Positions 33,203 to 46,100 of a stretch of 64,000 bases of DNA are shown one piece after another. The stretch lies in contig CM062379.1 of assembly GCA_031310005.1 (NCBI GenBank), forward strand, positions 3,782,001-3,846,000. Direction: 5' to 3'. The notes below the pieces were generated by a model. That model worked only from the letters and a program-made list of their open reading frames with translations. It had not been told where the DNA came from and did no database searches. How positions within the stretch are numbered: position 1 is the stretch's first letter; each line of letters begins with the position of its first letter. Position numbers and translations under genes: made by a program. Source of the DNA: Dactylellina haptotyla (taxonomy: Eukaryota; Ascomycota; Orbiliomycetes; Orbiliales; Orbiliaceae).

Positions 33203-35145
33203 ATGTCGGCCCTATCCAAGTCCGCCCCAACGGCAAACTACACATTCCCGAACAATTCGCCCTTTAACGATACCGATGATGAAGACATTGAGAATGATGC
33301 CGGATTGGCCGTCCCAATCGACCCAGATCTCCAGCTGGGCAATTCATACCGCCGTCGGGCGTCCGTCGTGTGCGGTTCCATGAGCACACGGTCCGCCTTA
33401 ATCTCGTCCTCGCCGCTTCCACCAGCCTACATCACGAGCTCCGAGCGGGAACAGATGATTGAAGACGAGCGAAGCCTGTTGCGCGATAATCACATCCTTC
33501 CCAGAAAGCGATCGATTCACGGGCTCCCATGGCAGCAGAGACACGGAGCGGCGACAGAAGAGGACCCGCTCTTGCCTCAGGCTGGTTCCAGCAGCGAAGA
33601 CTCCGAAACTCTAGCTGCCAATGCAGACCCCACGTCCAAGTGGAAAGATAGCGTAGAAGCTGGCAAGATCACGACAACATGGCAGAGGGAGACCAAGGTG
33701 CTAGCAAGATATTCCGGCCCGCTCATCGTGACCTTCTTGCTTCAGTATTCTTTGACCGTAGCAAGTGTCTTTTCCGTTGGAAAGCTCGGTACCAACGAAC
33801 TGGCGGCAGTCAGTTTAGCATCTATGACCAGCAACATCACCGGTTATACGATCTACCAAGGTCTTGCGACGTCACTGGATACACTGTGCTCGCAGGCATA
33901 CGGCTCAGGCAAGAAGAAGCTTGTCGGATTGCACATGCAGCGATGTTTCTGGTTCCTCATGCTCATTACGATCCCGATCGTGCTCGTCTGGGAAAGCAGC
34001 GAGTATATTCTCCGCCCAATCGTACCTGAACCAGAGTTATGCAGGCTCGCAGGCGGTTATCTGCGAGTTTTGGCGATCGGTGCACCCGGATATGCAGCCT
34101 GGGAAGTCGGCAAACGATTCGTGCAAGCTCAGGGCATCTTCTCGGCCTCCACGTATATCCTCCTAATCTGCGCACCGATCAACGCTTTACTGAACTATCT
34201 CTTGGTATGGCACCCGGTTATCGGATTCGGATTTTTGGGTGCGCCCACCGCTGTCGTTATCACGAATTGGTTGATGCCATTGATGCTGTTCCTATACGTT
34301 GCGCTCTTTAGAGGATCTGAGTGCTGGGGGGGTTTCTCGAAAAAGGCATGGAAGAACTGGAGCCCAATGATCAAATTGGCGCTTCCTGGGCTGGTCATGA
34401 TTCTTTCGGAGTTCGTAGCTTTCGAGCTCCTCACTCTTGCTGCAAGCTATCTTTCGACCAAGCACCTTGCTGCACAGAGTGTACTTGCCACTTGCACATC
34501 TGTAACCTTCCAGATCCCATTCGCACTTTCTATCGCGACCTCGACTCGAGTTGCAAACTTCTTGGGCGCTACGCTTGGAGATGCTGCAAAGACAAGTTCC
34601 ACTGTTGCTCTATGGGGAAGCACGATTCTCGGTATCGCAAACTTGACATTGCTTACATCCACGAGACACGACATCGGAAAGCTTTTCAGTAATGACGCAG
34701 ATGTCATCAGTATGTACCCTTTATCCCCCTCCTCCTTGACGAGTTTTATTACTAACAAATATTCTTAGAACTGGTTGCCGACTCCATTCCCATCTGTGCC
34801 TTGTTCCAACTTTGGGACTCGTTAGCAGCGACCGCAGGCGGTATTCTCCGAGGGCAGGGAAGGCAGAGGATCGGAGCCTGGATTAACCTGGCTGCTTACT
34901 ACATTCTTGCCCTGCCGTTCTCCTTTTACACCGCCTTCAAGCTCGGATGGTAAGATATTTTGCTACTTTATACTGTTTAGTTAAGGAAAAATGCTAACTC
35001 AGTGTTCAGGGGATTGTTTGGCCTTTGGTCGGGTGTCAGTATATCTCTGTTGCTTGTCGCCATCATCGAGACGATTATTGTTATGAGGACAAAGTGGCAC
35101 GCTATGGTATCCGAAGCTCGAGAGAGACTTCGTGAGGGAGAGTAG
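33203..35145 (+). CDS. MATE family efflux transporter
   Basis: Coding exons are 33203-34709, 34769-34949 and 35010-35145, giving 607 residues. A hydrophilic N-terminal extension of about 165 residues (acidic, Ser-rich, with DEEDPLLPQ-like sorting features: ATEEDPLLPQAG) precedes the MATE core. The core starts at WQRETKVLARYSGPLIVTFL with VGKLGTNELAAVSLASM and the hallmark GLATSLDTLCSQAYGSG of the first MATE repeat. It contains about twelve membrane helices and ends in a basic tail. MATE proteins export organic cations and drugs by H+ or Na+ antiport. The long acidic dileucine-like N-terminus is typical of fungal family members and may direct vacuolar sorting (inference). Confidence 0.93.
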
Positions 35146-35686
35146 AGTACTGTATGTTGGAGATGTTATGTGTACGATAGAATCGCTGGATAGAAATAGA
35201 CTCTGCGACATGTAGTAGCGTATTCATTCAGCAAATATTTTTTATATTCAAACGTTCTTCCGTGGCTACCTCGAGAATGTAATATATCTTAACTTGAGAG
35301 TAAGATTAAGCTGTAGTTTGACCCGCTAAGAAATAATTATGGCAGTATATCAGAAAGAAGTCTCGATCTTGAACGCCAAGCTGACATAATCCGCAGGCGT
35401 CGTCAGACGGGCGAATGCGTTGAGCTTTGGCGGTGCCAATTCCACTTTGGATTTCAAAGCCCGAAAATACGCCACTTGCTGTTGACCTGCCTCACTGCAC
35501 TCCGGCCAATACCACAACCTCAAAATCTAGCCTCGTCACCATCCCACAAACCCCCCAGCCCGTATCTCCAATCATCGAAACACGCGTCGCCTTTGGAGCT
35601 CATCTTGTTCGTCTGCGATATAGCTTCAAGGATCACCGAACGACCCTCCAAATCCCCGTTTCCTTACCACCCGCTTCTCCTCCACC
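35146..35686. other. intergenic region, MATE 3' end and RPN1 promoter
   Basis: 540 bp between two plus-strand genes. The sequence GGTGGCAAA, the core of the Rpn4 proteasome element, was looked for but is not seen here. A related TTTGGCGGTG occurs at about 35424. The CA-rich stretch before 35687 is likely leader. Confidence 0.35.
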
Positions 35687-38600
35687 ATGGCAAATGAGAA
35701 GGAAGGAGCTGGCGCTCTTGACAAGGGCAAGGGAAAGGCCACCGAACCACAGAAAGAAGATGTCACGATGAAGGATGCAAAGAGCGAACCCTCGAAAGAT
35801 GCGAAGGGGGAGCCGAAAGAAGGTTCGATGATTTTCTGCTCATCCGAAGGGCAAACCGTAGCTCCCCGTAGCTATTGAAGCTCGATGCTGATACGTCTCG
35901 TGGAACAGAGGAGCTATCGGAAGAAGACCAACAGCTCAAGTCGGAGCTTGATATGCTGGCAGAACGGTTAAAGGTGGGAAACAATATGCTTCCGCTTCCC
36001 TGCTCAATATTGGGGAAGTTCGAATCTGACCGCTCGGGTGGCGTCTGGTGTCGTTATTTAGGAACTGGATACAAGCCTCTACAAGCCCGCGATGGAGGCC
36101 ATCAAGAACTTCATACGGACATCAACATCTTCGATGACTGCTGTCCCTAAGCCGCTTAAATTTCTTCGACCTCACTATGATGATCTTACTGGTTTGTACG
36201 AAAAGTGGCAGAGTGATGATGACAAGGTACGGTTCTATACAAACAAGCTATGCAGCATATGCTGCGATGGGGACCGCGTCTAATATTATTTTTACGACAG
36301 TTGATGCTAGCGGATGTCCTATCCGTACTCGGCATGACATATTCGGATGACGATAGACAAGAATCGTTGAAATACCGATTACTTTCACCCACGAATGACA
36401 TCGGCGGGTGGGGCCACGAATACGTCCGACACTTAGCATTGGAGATCGGGGCGGTGTTTAACAAACGCCAGGAACAGGAAGAAGAAACTCAAGACCTGAC
36501 CGACCTAGCGCTATCCCTTATCCCATATTTTCTATCACACAATGCTGAAGCCGACGCCGTGGACCTGCTCAGCGAGATGGAAATGATCGAACATTTACCC
36601 AAATACCTCGACGAGAATACATATGCCAGAGCGTGTCTATATATGGTCAGGTATGCGGGCACGTGATCTTTAGCTTTGAGGACCTTCCGAGGACTAATGA
36701 ATCATACTATAGCATGGTCACCCTACTCCCCTTCCCTGATGATATTGCCTTCCTCCGAACAGCACACGACATTTACCGACAGTACGACAAGCTCACACAA
36801 GCCGTCGTTCTTGCCATCCGACTCAATGACAACGACTTAATCCAGGACGACTTTGATGCCGCTGAAGACCCCCTCGTCAAAAAACAGATTGCCTTCATAA
36901 TCGCGAGACAGCAGATCTGGTTGACGGATGAGGACGATGAAGTGGCGGAATGTCTTCAGAACACCAAGCTTTCGGCGATGTTCCAGTATATGGCCAAGGA
37001 GCTGAATCTGACAGAACCAAAGACACCAGACGATATCTACAAAACACATCTCGAGCATCAAAGAGGGGCCACGTCTAGTAATGTGGATTCCGCCCGACAC
37101 AACCTTGCTTCGACATTTGTGAATGCGTTTGTCAATGCTGGATTTGGCCAGGACAAGTTGATGTTGGTAGAGGATGAGACAAGCCCGTGGGTTTACAAGA
37201 ACAAGGATATGGGGAAGCTCTCTGCCGCAGCGTCCATTGGTCTCCTGATGCAGTGGGATGTCGACATGGGTTTGTCGGCTATCGACAAGTATACATATGT
37301 TGACGAAACTCCGATCCGGGTATGTGCATTGTACGGTCAGCTTTTACGATTGAGAACAGGAACTAATATGATGAAATAGGCCGGTGCACACTTGGGTATT
37401 GGTTTGGTCAACGCCGGTGTTCGAAGCGACTCCGATCCTGCACTCGCTCTCCTCGGAGAGTCGAGTGTTTTGGACCCTGAGAATCACCCAACAATAAGAA
37501 TGAGTGCTATCATGGGGTAAGGATACCACATTCGACCACCATAATAATCGTCGTGAATTTACGTTAACATGAATGCTCCAGTCTTGGACTCGCCTACGCA
37601 GGTTCTCACCGAACCGATTTCATCGACTTCCTCACCCCACTTCTCAACGACAGCAACATTCAATTATGCGCTCTCGCCGCCCTCTCCCTTGGTTTAATCT
37701 TCGTCGGCTCCTCCAATGGCGATGTTTCCTCCTCTATCCTCGAAACCCTCTTCACACGTGAGCCCGGTGAGCTGAAGGACAAATGGGCACGTTTCCTCTC
37801 TCTTGGTCTTGCCCTTCTGTTCGTCTCCAGACAAGAGGAGGCTGAGACCACAATCGAGACCCTCAAGGCCATCGACCACCCATTCTCCAAGCACACTCAA
37901 GTTCTCGTCAACGCCTGCGCGTATGCCGGTACCGGAAACGTCCTTAAGATCCAGTCTATGCTCCATTTGTGCAACGAGCATATTGACAAGGCCGAAAAAG
38001 AGAAGGACAGCAAGGAGGCTAAAGAGGGAGATGACATCTTCCAATCTTATGCTGTCCTCGCAATCGGATTGATCGCTATGGGAGAAGATGTTGGCCAGGA
38101 GATGGTTCTCCGCCAGTTCGGTCACTTAATGCACTACGGCGAAGGCGTGATCCGAAAAGCCGTCCCATTGGCTATGGGTCTCGTTTCTGCGTCCAACCCG
38201 CAGATGCGTGTCTACGATACCCTCTCCCGTTACAGTCACGACAACGACAATGACGTCGCCCTAAACGCCATTTTTGCCATGGGTCTTGTCGGTGCGGGAA
38301 CCAACAATGCGAGATTGGCGCAGCTATTACGAAGTCTTGTGAGCTACTACCACCGCGATGAAAACGCCCTATTTATGGTTCGTATCGCGCAGGGTCTGCT
38401 ACACATGGGCAAGGGCGCCATCAGCGTGAACCCTTTCCACACGGATAGACAGGTGATGTCGAGAGTCAGCGTTGCTGCCTTGCTCACCGTCCTCGTCAGT
38501 CTTGTGGACGCCAAGAGCTTCATCCTCTCGGATGCACATTACCTCTTGTTCTTCTTGGTGCCGGCCATGCACCCAAGATTTTTGGTGACATTGGACGAGG

Positions 38601-38894
38601 ATTTGAAACCGCTGAATGTGAATGTGAGAGTTGGTCAAGCAGTCGACATTGTTGGACAAGCGGGTCGGCCGAAGACTATCACCGGTTGGCAGACACAGAG
38701 CACGCCGGTGCTGCTGGCATACGGCGAGCGAGCTGAGTTGGAGGATGAGCAGTACATTGCATTGACAGGCAGCATGGAGGGCTTGGTCATTCTGAAGAAG
38801 GTACGTTGTGAATTCTAATCTCCGTTTGCCAAAAAATACGAGCTAACACTATGGATTTTAGAACCCTGAGTGGGAAGCAGAACAAGATTCGTAA
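35687..38894 (+). CDS. RPN1: 26S proteasome regulatory subunit Rpn1
   Basis: Scaffold of the proteasome base that binds ubiquitin, UBL shuttle receptors and Ubp6. Coding exons are 35687-35822, 35909-35973, 36062-36226, 36301-36650, 36713-37319, 37380-37516, 37582-38800 and 38862-38894, giving 903 residues with closing phases. A charged N-terminus ([18 protein letters not shown]) precedes [18 protein letters not shown]. The proteasome/cyclosome repeats follow ([63 protein letters not shown]). The C-terminus carries [19 protein letters not shown] and ends [10 protein letters not shown]. In the first intron I chose the acceptor giving [11 protein letters not shown], the only frame-consistent join. 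It matches the family length (yeast about 990). Confidence 0.95.
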
Positions 38895-39222
38895 ACTTGT
38901 AGCAGATTATTAAAGCCGCCGAATAAGATGGTGATCTTTGTTTGTGGGAGACAATGTAGGTAAAATAACTATAGGCTTTTAGCTAGCTTATATAGAAATC
39001 AGCATTAGTAACAACAAACCTCTTAAGCATTCTTTCCCATCTTCTCTTTTCGTTATTATGTGTATGTATACGCACAAAAGTGAGACAAACACCGAATCAT
39101 AACTACACTAATTATCATGACGTTTGTAAAAGTAAATCTGTACATTGCTTTTGTCTATCCCAGGTAATTATATTTCGCGAGTTCTTATATATATCGTACA
39201 TATCAAAACTAGGTCGAACCGC
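38895..39222. other. convergent intergenic region RPN1 / SYO1
   Basis: 328 bp between two stop codons. AT-rich; probably overlapping 3' untranslated regions. Nothing else is seen. Confidence 0.4.
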
Positions 39223-41500
39223 CTAATCTTCCCGTTCCTCGGTCTTGTACTTGATAAAGGCGTTCAAGTTCAACAAGGCCGCATCAGCGCTATCTCTCAA
39301 CTCCAGTTGCTTGCGCTTATCAATCTTCTTGGCCTAATTAATAGCAGAGTCTCTGTTAGAATATATATCCTGCAAAGGGAAAGGTTATCGGACTTACCAT
39401 TATTCGTACTCTTCCGACAAAACTCTTCAAGTACTTCAAGAACCCGAGGTTCACAAACACCTCCTGGTCATAATCAAAGTCTTGATCGGCGTAAATGTCA
39501 AATATACAGTCCAAACATTCAATGATCACTTCAGGGGTCGGTAGCTCCTGAGGATTTACGGTGTCGCCCAGATACGGTAATCTATTGACCGTGCTGATGA
39601 GAAAAGTGCCGATTTCTTTGTTGACATTGACTCTGTCAGTTCCTTGGCACCGTGCTAGGTTGGACAGCACTTTGATGCAGAGAACTTTAAGCGGAATGGA
39701 TTCCGTGGCGTTATAGAGGGCTAAGAAGGATTTATGCTGGTTGTTTGCGACGGAGACCGATTGTGTGAAGGCAGTAATGTGCACTGACAGGTTGGTGATC
39801 TTTTCTGCGAGTGTAATATCTGCGGAGTTGGACAGAAGGATCGGGGTAACGAGGTTGTCCCAGAGAGTGTGCGTTATTGGGAGATAAGCGTCCAATAGCG
39901 CTGCTGTGAGTGTGAATTTTGAGTTTCCAGAAGTGGAAGTCAGTGCTGCACATGCACCTGCGACTGATGAGAGAAGCGTGATGGCGGCGAGTTTTATGCG
40001 GCGCTCAGGTTCAGACGAGGGACTTGAAGTCGCTATAGGAAGTATCGTTGGGACAGTATTTGCGACTAGGTATTCGAGTTCTGGTGAACTCAGCGGCTTT
40101 TTCTTTGATGCACGAGCGCTGGTGCCTTCGTCGCCGGTAACCATCTCCAGATCAGCAGCTAGCTCGTCGGGGAACTCTTCATCGGAGATATCTTCGTCTT
40201 CTTCCTCTCCTCCCTCCTCTTCAGGTTCTGACTCGTCCTCTTCCATGGCATCTTCTTCATCCTCGCCCTCGTTTTCGTCCTCCTCCATCTCCTCCACCTT
40301 GCCATTGAGACCGTTCGCCCCGGAGGGCATACGCTGACCAAATGTCTCAACGGCTTGGTCAGCAAGATCCTCAAGAGTTTCCAGAGACACAAATAGAGCA
40401 TTCTGATCTTCCTGTGAAGGAGCTTGCTTCGAGAGGACCGTGTTGATGACAGTCGTCAGAGGTTCGGTTAAGGCGGCATCCGCGATGTGGTACTCGTCCG
40501 AGAACTCATCATTCGAGGCGTTGCTTTGGGTAATCAAGTTATGAAGCGTGCTGCATGAGGCTGTAACCTGGAGAAGGTTTACCCCGGTTTTCGCTGTGTA
40601 ACGGGTTTGAAGCTGATTGATGAGCCCGGCATCCTGGGACAGTACGGCGTACGCGGATTCATTTCTATCCGTAACTCTATCAAGGAAAACGGCAGCAGCC
40701 GTCTGTACTTTCTCGTATATGTCGCCGTTAAGTCCGAGCAGTTTTGAGGCGAAAGACAGAAACTTCTGGTTCGATATTTCTTCGAGAACATCCTGTGTCG
40801 TCTCACTTGGCGTTCCAAATCAGCAATCCCTGGGTCCCCACCAGCGACGGCAAGTATATTAACTAACTTACTTCAACCCTGTAAGTAGCGAAACCACGTT
40901 ATAGGTGCAGTCCCATAACAGCGCCCGAGCGGCTTCTGGAATTGCTTTCGAATCACCAGCCAATTTGGCAATGGTGGTCTCGATCTATGTTCAAGGTGTG
41001 ACATTAGCCTGGCGAAACAAAACATTCAAATCTCTCTTCGAACCCCGGATAGCTTCACAGACATTGTCAATAATTCCACCAACAAGATCTAATATTCCTT
41101 TCCTGTACAGATGAACAGCCACATCGTAACCTTCATACGAAACCAACTTGTTCAGAAACCCCCATCCCGCCGTAACAACTTCCTGCGTGCCATCCAGCAG
41201 GCTCTGCTCCATCACAACCCGCACTACATGCTCTCTTAGCAGCAATTTTCGACACAGTGGGTCCTCAACTATGGAACTAGCTGCATTAAGGTGGTGAGCC
41301 CGTTCAGCCGGGGATTGAGATTGAATTCCCGCAATAATAGGTGTAATTTTCTGGTCCCGCAAGATCTCATTTTCCGCAGAGTTGGTCGAGGGGTGGGATT
41401 GCGGGTTCGACCACAGGAAGAAGGCATTCGCAGAGGACTTCTTCCCGGCGCGAGCCTCAGACTGCTTCTTGCGCTTCTTGGTGGCGGTGGGGTCTACCAT
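39223..41500 (-). CDS. SYO1: symportin Syo1, ribosomal protein import adaptor
   Basis: ARM/HEAT-repeat adaptor that escorts Rpl5 and Rpl11 with importin Kap104 and delivers them to the 5S RNP. Coding exons are 41500-41063, 40984-40872, 40805-39398 and 39333-39223, giving 689 residues. The N-terminus is basic (TKKRKKQSEARAGKK). The first repeats read LNAASSIVEDPLCRKLLLRE and TAGWGFLNKLVSYEGYDVAVH. A very acidic loop (residues about 320-380, mostly Glu and Asp, ending DISDEEFPDEL) corresponds to the Rpl11-binding acidic loop of Syo1. The C-terminus is KKIDKRKQLELRDSADAALL. The first donor (GTCTGT) is unusual; it is chosen because the alternative leaves an intron of only 39 bp. Confidence 0.88.
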
Positions 41501-42794
41501 GGTGTCGATATTGTAAACTGCAATTGTATCGGATCGAGAGTTTGCGCTGGTTGTTGTCGCAGAAGAATCTTTGGGCGCAGAAAATAATAAAAATTTGCAG
41601 GGGTCGAGTGGAGCGTGCGGCCGCCGCCGTTATCGATAGGCGACCCAGTTGGCAGCCAAACTTATTAGCTTTTAAATTTTTTGGAACTACTCTACAAATG
41701 CTGTCCCGTACCCAAACCTACTGCCGACTAGGGAAGTTTTCACAAACGAATAAAGAGAGGCTAGTTATCTGTGGCTGGGTTTCGCTTAATTTTGGTACGG
41801 AATTGGCTCTTCCAGTTCCTTGAGCCGGGTAGGATGGATGGTGTTGGTTACGCCCACATTTGGAGGCTTCCTTATTTTTAATACTATTAATGGTACCTAA
41901 GTAGCCCTATCATAAGTAGCATTTGCAGAAGAGAAAACCACCAGCGACTATTAATGACGCTTTAGTACCACTCGATGAGCTATCGATTATTGCAATTTTT
42001 AAGGTCCCAACCGCTGCCATGACAGCGAGTAGACTAAGCAAAATGGGCATACTGCTAAGGGTCGACTGAGGAAACGTAGCAACCAGACAGCAAATTTACT
42101 GAGCCGTATACTTATATTTCAGACTATGCACGGGATCTGACGCCGTCCGGCAGCGATCTTGATTCTATAAAGTAGTATAAGTGTTGTAGTGATTGTGATT
42201 ATATATATATATATATATACATATAGCTATAGAAGCCGCCAACCAGTGCACTCATTCAGTTTGCCTTGGAATTCCTATGTCCAAAAGCGTCAGCAATCTT
42301 CAATATTTGACCAACTTCATTTCAATACTTACGTCAATATTCATTCCAAATATTGCAGCTATAAGGCCGAGCAGAGTAAAGAAGAACACTGACTACGCCG
42401 GCTCACACGAGGTAAGAGTACATAGGCGTATAGAAGCTACATCTTGTTTATCTTGAAAAATGCTATTGCTAGCTGAGGACGACGGCTGTATAAGGGTATT
42501 ACTGATCGTCACCACTCGCGTATTTGCGGGTTTAGAAGACATATAAAATACGATAACCACAATTGCGTATAATATCAGATCGTATCTACCTCACCTATCA
42601 ACCCGTCGCAAATCGAATCTCTATATATTACGCTCACGACTTTTACCGCTTTAATAGTAATAATGATACGGATTTGGTCGAGGCATGCGGCAACAGGTGG
42701 TACCCAACCACTTGATTGGTTAGCGCTCTTTGTTTTTATAAATTTAATGGTCCGAAGGCATAGTCGGCACCCGGAACCATACACCCTCAGTCTA
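41501..42794. other. gene-poor DNA upstream of SYO1
   Basis: Contains the SYO1 promoter near 41500-41700 and an AT dinucleotide repeat at 42200-42219. From 41830 on the sequence is AT-biased and without convincing frames. Confidence 0.35.
42200..42219. repeat. (AT)n microsatellite
   Basis: About ten AT units in gene-poor DNA. A simple repeat. Confidence 0.85.
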
Positions 42795-43165
42795 CAACGA
42801 TCACCAAACTCTCTATCCTCGATTCTTATTACCGTATATTGAGGTTAGCTTATGTTCTAAAATCTATATTTTCTACGGCATTCGTTATAGTTACAGCTAT
42901 GATATCATTTATCATCTTTTATGCTAAGGTTTATCTACACATTTATCATTGAGACTACCCGTTCGATTCTGCCAAGTTGGACAGACGGGAAGTACAAATT
43001 GCTGTTTTCTGCAATTTTATCATAACCGATATTATCATTTGCGTAATCCCGAGACCATTGATGTTAAATTTGAAGCTACACCCACAAGATAACTTTCCGC
43101 CGTTCTACTTTTGCGCGACCAGGACGTACTTTCTCGTCGGGGCTTGTGTAAATATTCGCAGTATC
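42795..43165 (+). pseudogene. decayed rhodopsin-domain (PTH11-like) membrane protein gene
   Basis: Two adjacent plus-strand frames read like consecutive parts of the fungal rhodopsin-type seven-helix domain. The first has TKLSILDSYYRILRLAYVL (compare family TKLSILLxYLRIF) and a helix AFVIVTAMISFIIFYAK, then meets a stop near 42950. The second continues DRREVQIAVFCNFIITDII and ICVIPRPLMLNLKLHPQDN, matching the family pattern of a helix with TD-ILxLPIPLxxxLxLPxxQK, then a partial next helix. The N-terminal helices and the C-terminus are not found, and conserved residues are lost, so I call a pseudogene. An intact but heavily spliced gene is less likely. Confidence 0.45.
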
Positions 43166-46100
43166 CTTTGAGTTCGCCTCCATAAAAAACGACAATTCAA
43201 GGCAGAGTTGCTAAATTCTAGTTCTTAGGATCTGCAAACAGTGTCCACCTTAAAGCCATCAGCAAAGGGGTATAATCCTTTCATCCTCAATGCGTGCATC
43301 ATGTAAGAATTTATTATGTCAAACAGAATAAATAACGACCAGTTTAAACGACTAATAATATTTTCTGGTAGAGTTGAGCTAAATCTCATACTAATATGTG
43401 CTTTGGCGCCATAAGCTCGGGCTTTAGCAATTTTTACGCTCCTAGGGTTTTAATAGCGCCAGTTCACCCTCATCCAAAGCTGACACACGTGCTGTAACGA
43501 AGTCCGTTGGGAAGAGTGGGGTGGCGACATAGCGAATAATTAAATATAATACATTTATTTCTGGATAAGGGGTTGACGACTCCACCAAGGTGGTACCCGC
43601 ATAAGCTCTGTCTATTGCAATTGAGAGACTCTGGACTAGCACTCCGGATGGGCGTATTGTCACACAATAGCATTCCGTCAATTTATAATAACCTTCGGCC
43701 AAGTGCCTTTCTTGCGCTCTGTCGGCATGACTGCTGATATACATGTTTCTCGGATTGAATTTTGCGTTGTGCCACTGACACATTATTTTCTTTCGCTCAC
43801 AGCAATCTATTCTAAATATGTGTTGGGATGTTGTACTTTTGTTTCTTTATTCTGAACGATATATAAAATGTACTTGTAGGATGTAACCGTCCCTCGCTGC
43901 GGCTCTGCTCGTATAAAATTAACAACTTGGCCATAAAACGTCGGCCGTTAGAAGAGAGTAGTCCAAATGCCGTTAATATGAAAGGTACAAGCCCTCTACT
44001 CGAGTGAAAGCTACATAGCCTTTGTCTACAGGTCTCTAGCCATTTACTTCTGACACTCACTGGGATTCCCCTCGTTCTGTCGACCCGTCCCGCAGTGGGT
44101 AGCCGAATCCCTGTTAGTCGAAGCTAAGTACTTTTCGTTCTACCTTTGACCGTGGTCAACCTTGTTGAACTCCTTCTCGTTGGGCGTTAATACCTCACGA
44201 AAATCCTGAATGTGAAGCTGCAAGTTCGTCACCTTCCGATTGATAACTCTTGGATTTCCGAGGTTGAACTACGTCTTTGAAACCCGCTGCAATCCGCTAG
44301 CCGGCTTTTTACGGGAATGCAGAAATGCGAGGAGCAAAAATGGGAATCGAGAACGTTCTACCTGAGCTCACTCCCTGTAGGTATCAACAAGCATACCAGG
44401 CTTGGTTGCATGTGCATTTCGGGCACTGATTCATGAATGAAAGAAAATTTTATTCAAAAGATAAAAAGTAGCTCGACTTTCACAAGTAAGCTGACTATGG
44501 GCCGTGTGGGAAACGAAGGCGCAGGCATCAGGCCAGTGGAGCCTCGGTGAATCCTTTTCGACCTTGTCGGCATTTTGATCCCATTTCGTTTCCAAATCAT
44601 CCATCGATTAGATTGCGCCGTTCGGTTGCATTATGGTGTTTGGAGAGGGAGTGGTTGCAACCATTGCACTGAAAAAGATGCATCGATGCTTGCAGGTTGA
44701 GCTTGCATTCCACCTATATTAAGCCTTTGCTATCGATGCCTACTCAAGCTTGGACGGCAAGGAAAACAAAAACCAGAAACCAGCTCTTGCTCCGTCGCAG
44801 ATGGTGCAGCCGGTTTTCAATCCGGTCTGATATAGATGTCACGACAATAACGAGGGCGATATGATGCAAGAACCGCCAAGGATGAAATCGAGATTTAGTC
44901 GAACACCATGCCCACAGGGTTTTCGGCACACCTCGACCCAGAGACCGTCATGGCTTTTGCTGCTCCGGTTAATTCTTCAACGGCCATGCAGCCCAGCAGG
45001 AGCTGGAACCTGAAAAGAGGGGTCAAAGCTCAAGCCTTCAGGGTTGGCAAGCTCCGAAATTTCAGTGTCGCCGGTCTCCACCTGCTGCTCTCTCGAGGCG
45101 AGTAAAGCATATTTCAAGCCCTGATACTTTTCTCCGAGTGGCCGGACTTGAAAGTTCTTTTCTTCTTTGGTGTATGTCTCCTGCTTGTAAGCAGAACATT
45201 TATCACACCCCACCGGGCACGTTTCGAATAAGTTGCTTTTTGACATGTTGTTCCGATTCGAACGGAAAAATATCCTTGTCTTGCGCCTTCTTTGGGATCT
45301 TCCCACACTCATTCGACATAGACGAACACGAAGTGAAGCGATTGGTAAATGGTCTCGACAAAATGCTGCAATCGCATCATGAGTATGCATTATATTATGC
45401 CTGTTATCTTAAGATAAAAGAAAAGATGAAGGCGCTGCCCCACATCTGCACATATGCATTATCCTGACGACTGCTTGATTCGGTGCTAGCTTTGGTGGGA
45501 CAGAGGGAGCGTGGCGACCTAGTTGATATGCATATATGCAGCTTGCTTCGAATCGAGACGTTGTGCAGCTTCCAGCTTTCGCAACTCCCCCTCTCGTGCT
45601 TTCCTTGACCAGCTCCGTCCCTAGTGTTGAAGCTTATCCCGTTTGAAACTGGTCAAATTGAAGCGGAAGAAAAATCCTGGGCCCCCGGTCCCGCTCGACG
45701 TTTTAGCAAACTCTGAAATGAATTCTGTACTTTTTTTGATTTATTTAAATTTTTATTTAATTGTTTTATTTAATTTTTTTATAATCCTCTGTGAAACTTG
45801 TCTTTGAAATCGTCGATATATTGCCGTGAAATCCCATGACTCGTCAACGCGGACGTCAACCGAAACACATTCCGTCTTCTGACTTGTTCTCGAGATCAGG
45901 CGCTGGGGAATCTCCATCGAAGGGGGCTGATGTTACACGGCATCCGGCTTTGCCTACGCGGTGTGTTCAGGCTCTAATTTCCCCAGGGTTCTCGCAAGAT
46001 TGTCGAAGACGGAAACCCTTCAGCGGTGTTTTGAATATTTACCAAATTATGGATGGCAACCACTACGGAGCTGTCATGTCCAGCAAAATTTCCCCCAATC

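Noticed and set aside
35400-35686. Rpn4-type proteasome element upstream of RPN1
   Set aside because: Only a partial match (TTTGGCGGTG) is present, and the regulator is not general in Pezizomycotina.
43812-44060. Faint similarity of a minus-strand frame (RGLVPFILTAFGLLSSNG) to the tail of reverse-transcriptase polyproteins
   Set aside because: Too short, with no polymerase motifs and no neighbouring parts; a retroelement is not supported.
44977-45390. Cys-containing minus-strand frame of 137 codons as a small secreted protein
   Set aside because: No signal peptide at any of its start codons, and no cysteine spacing of a known family.
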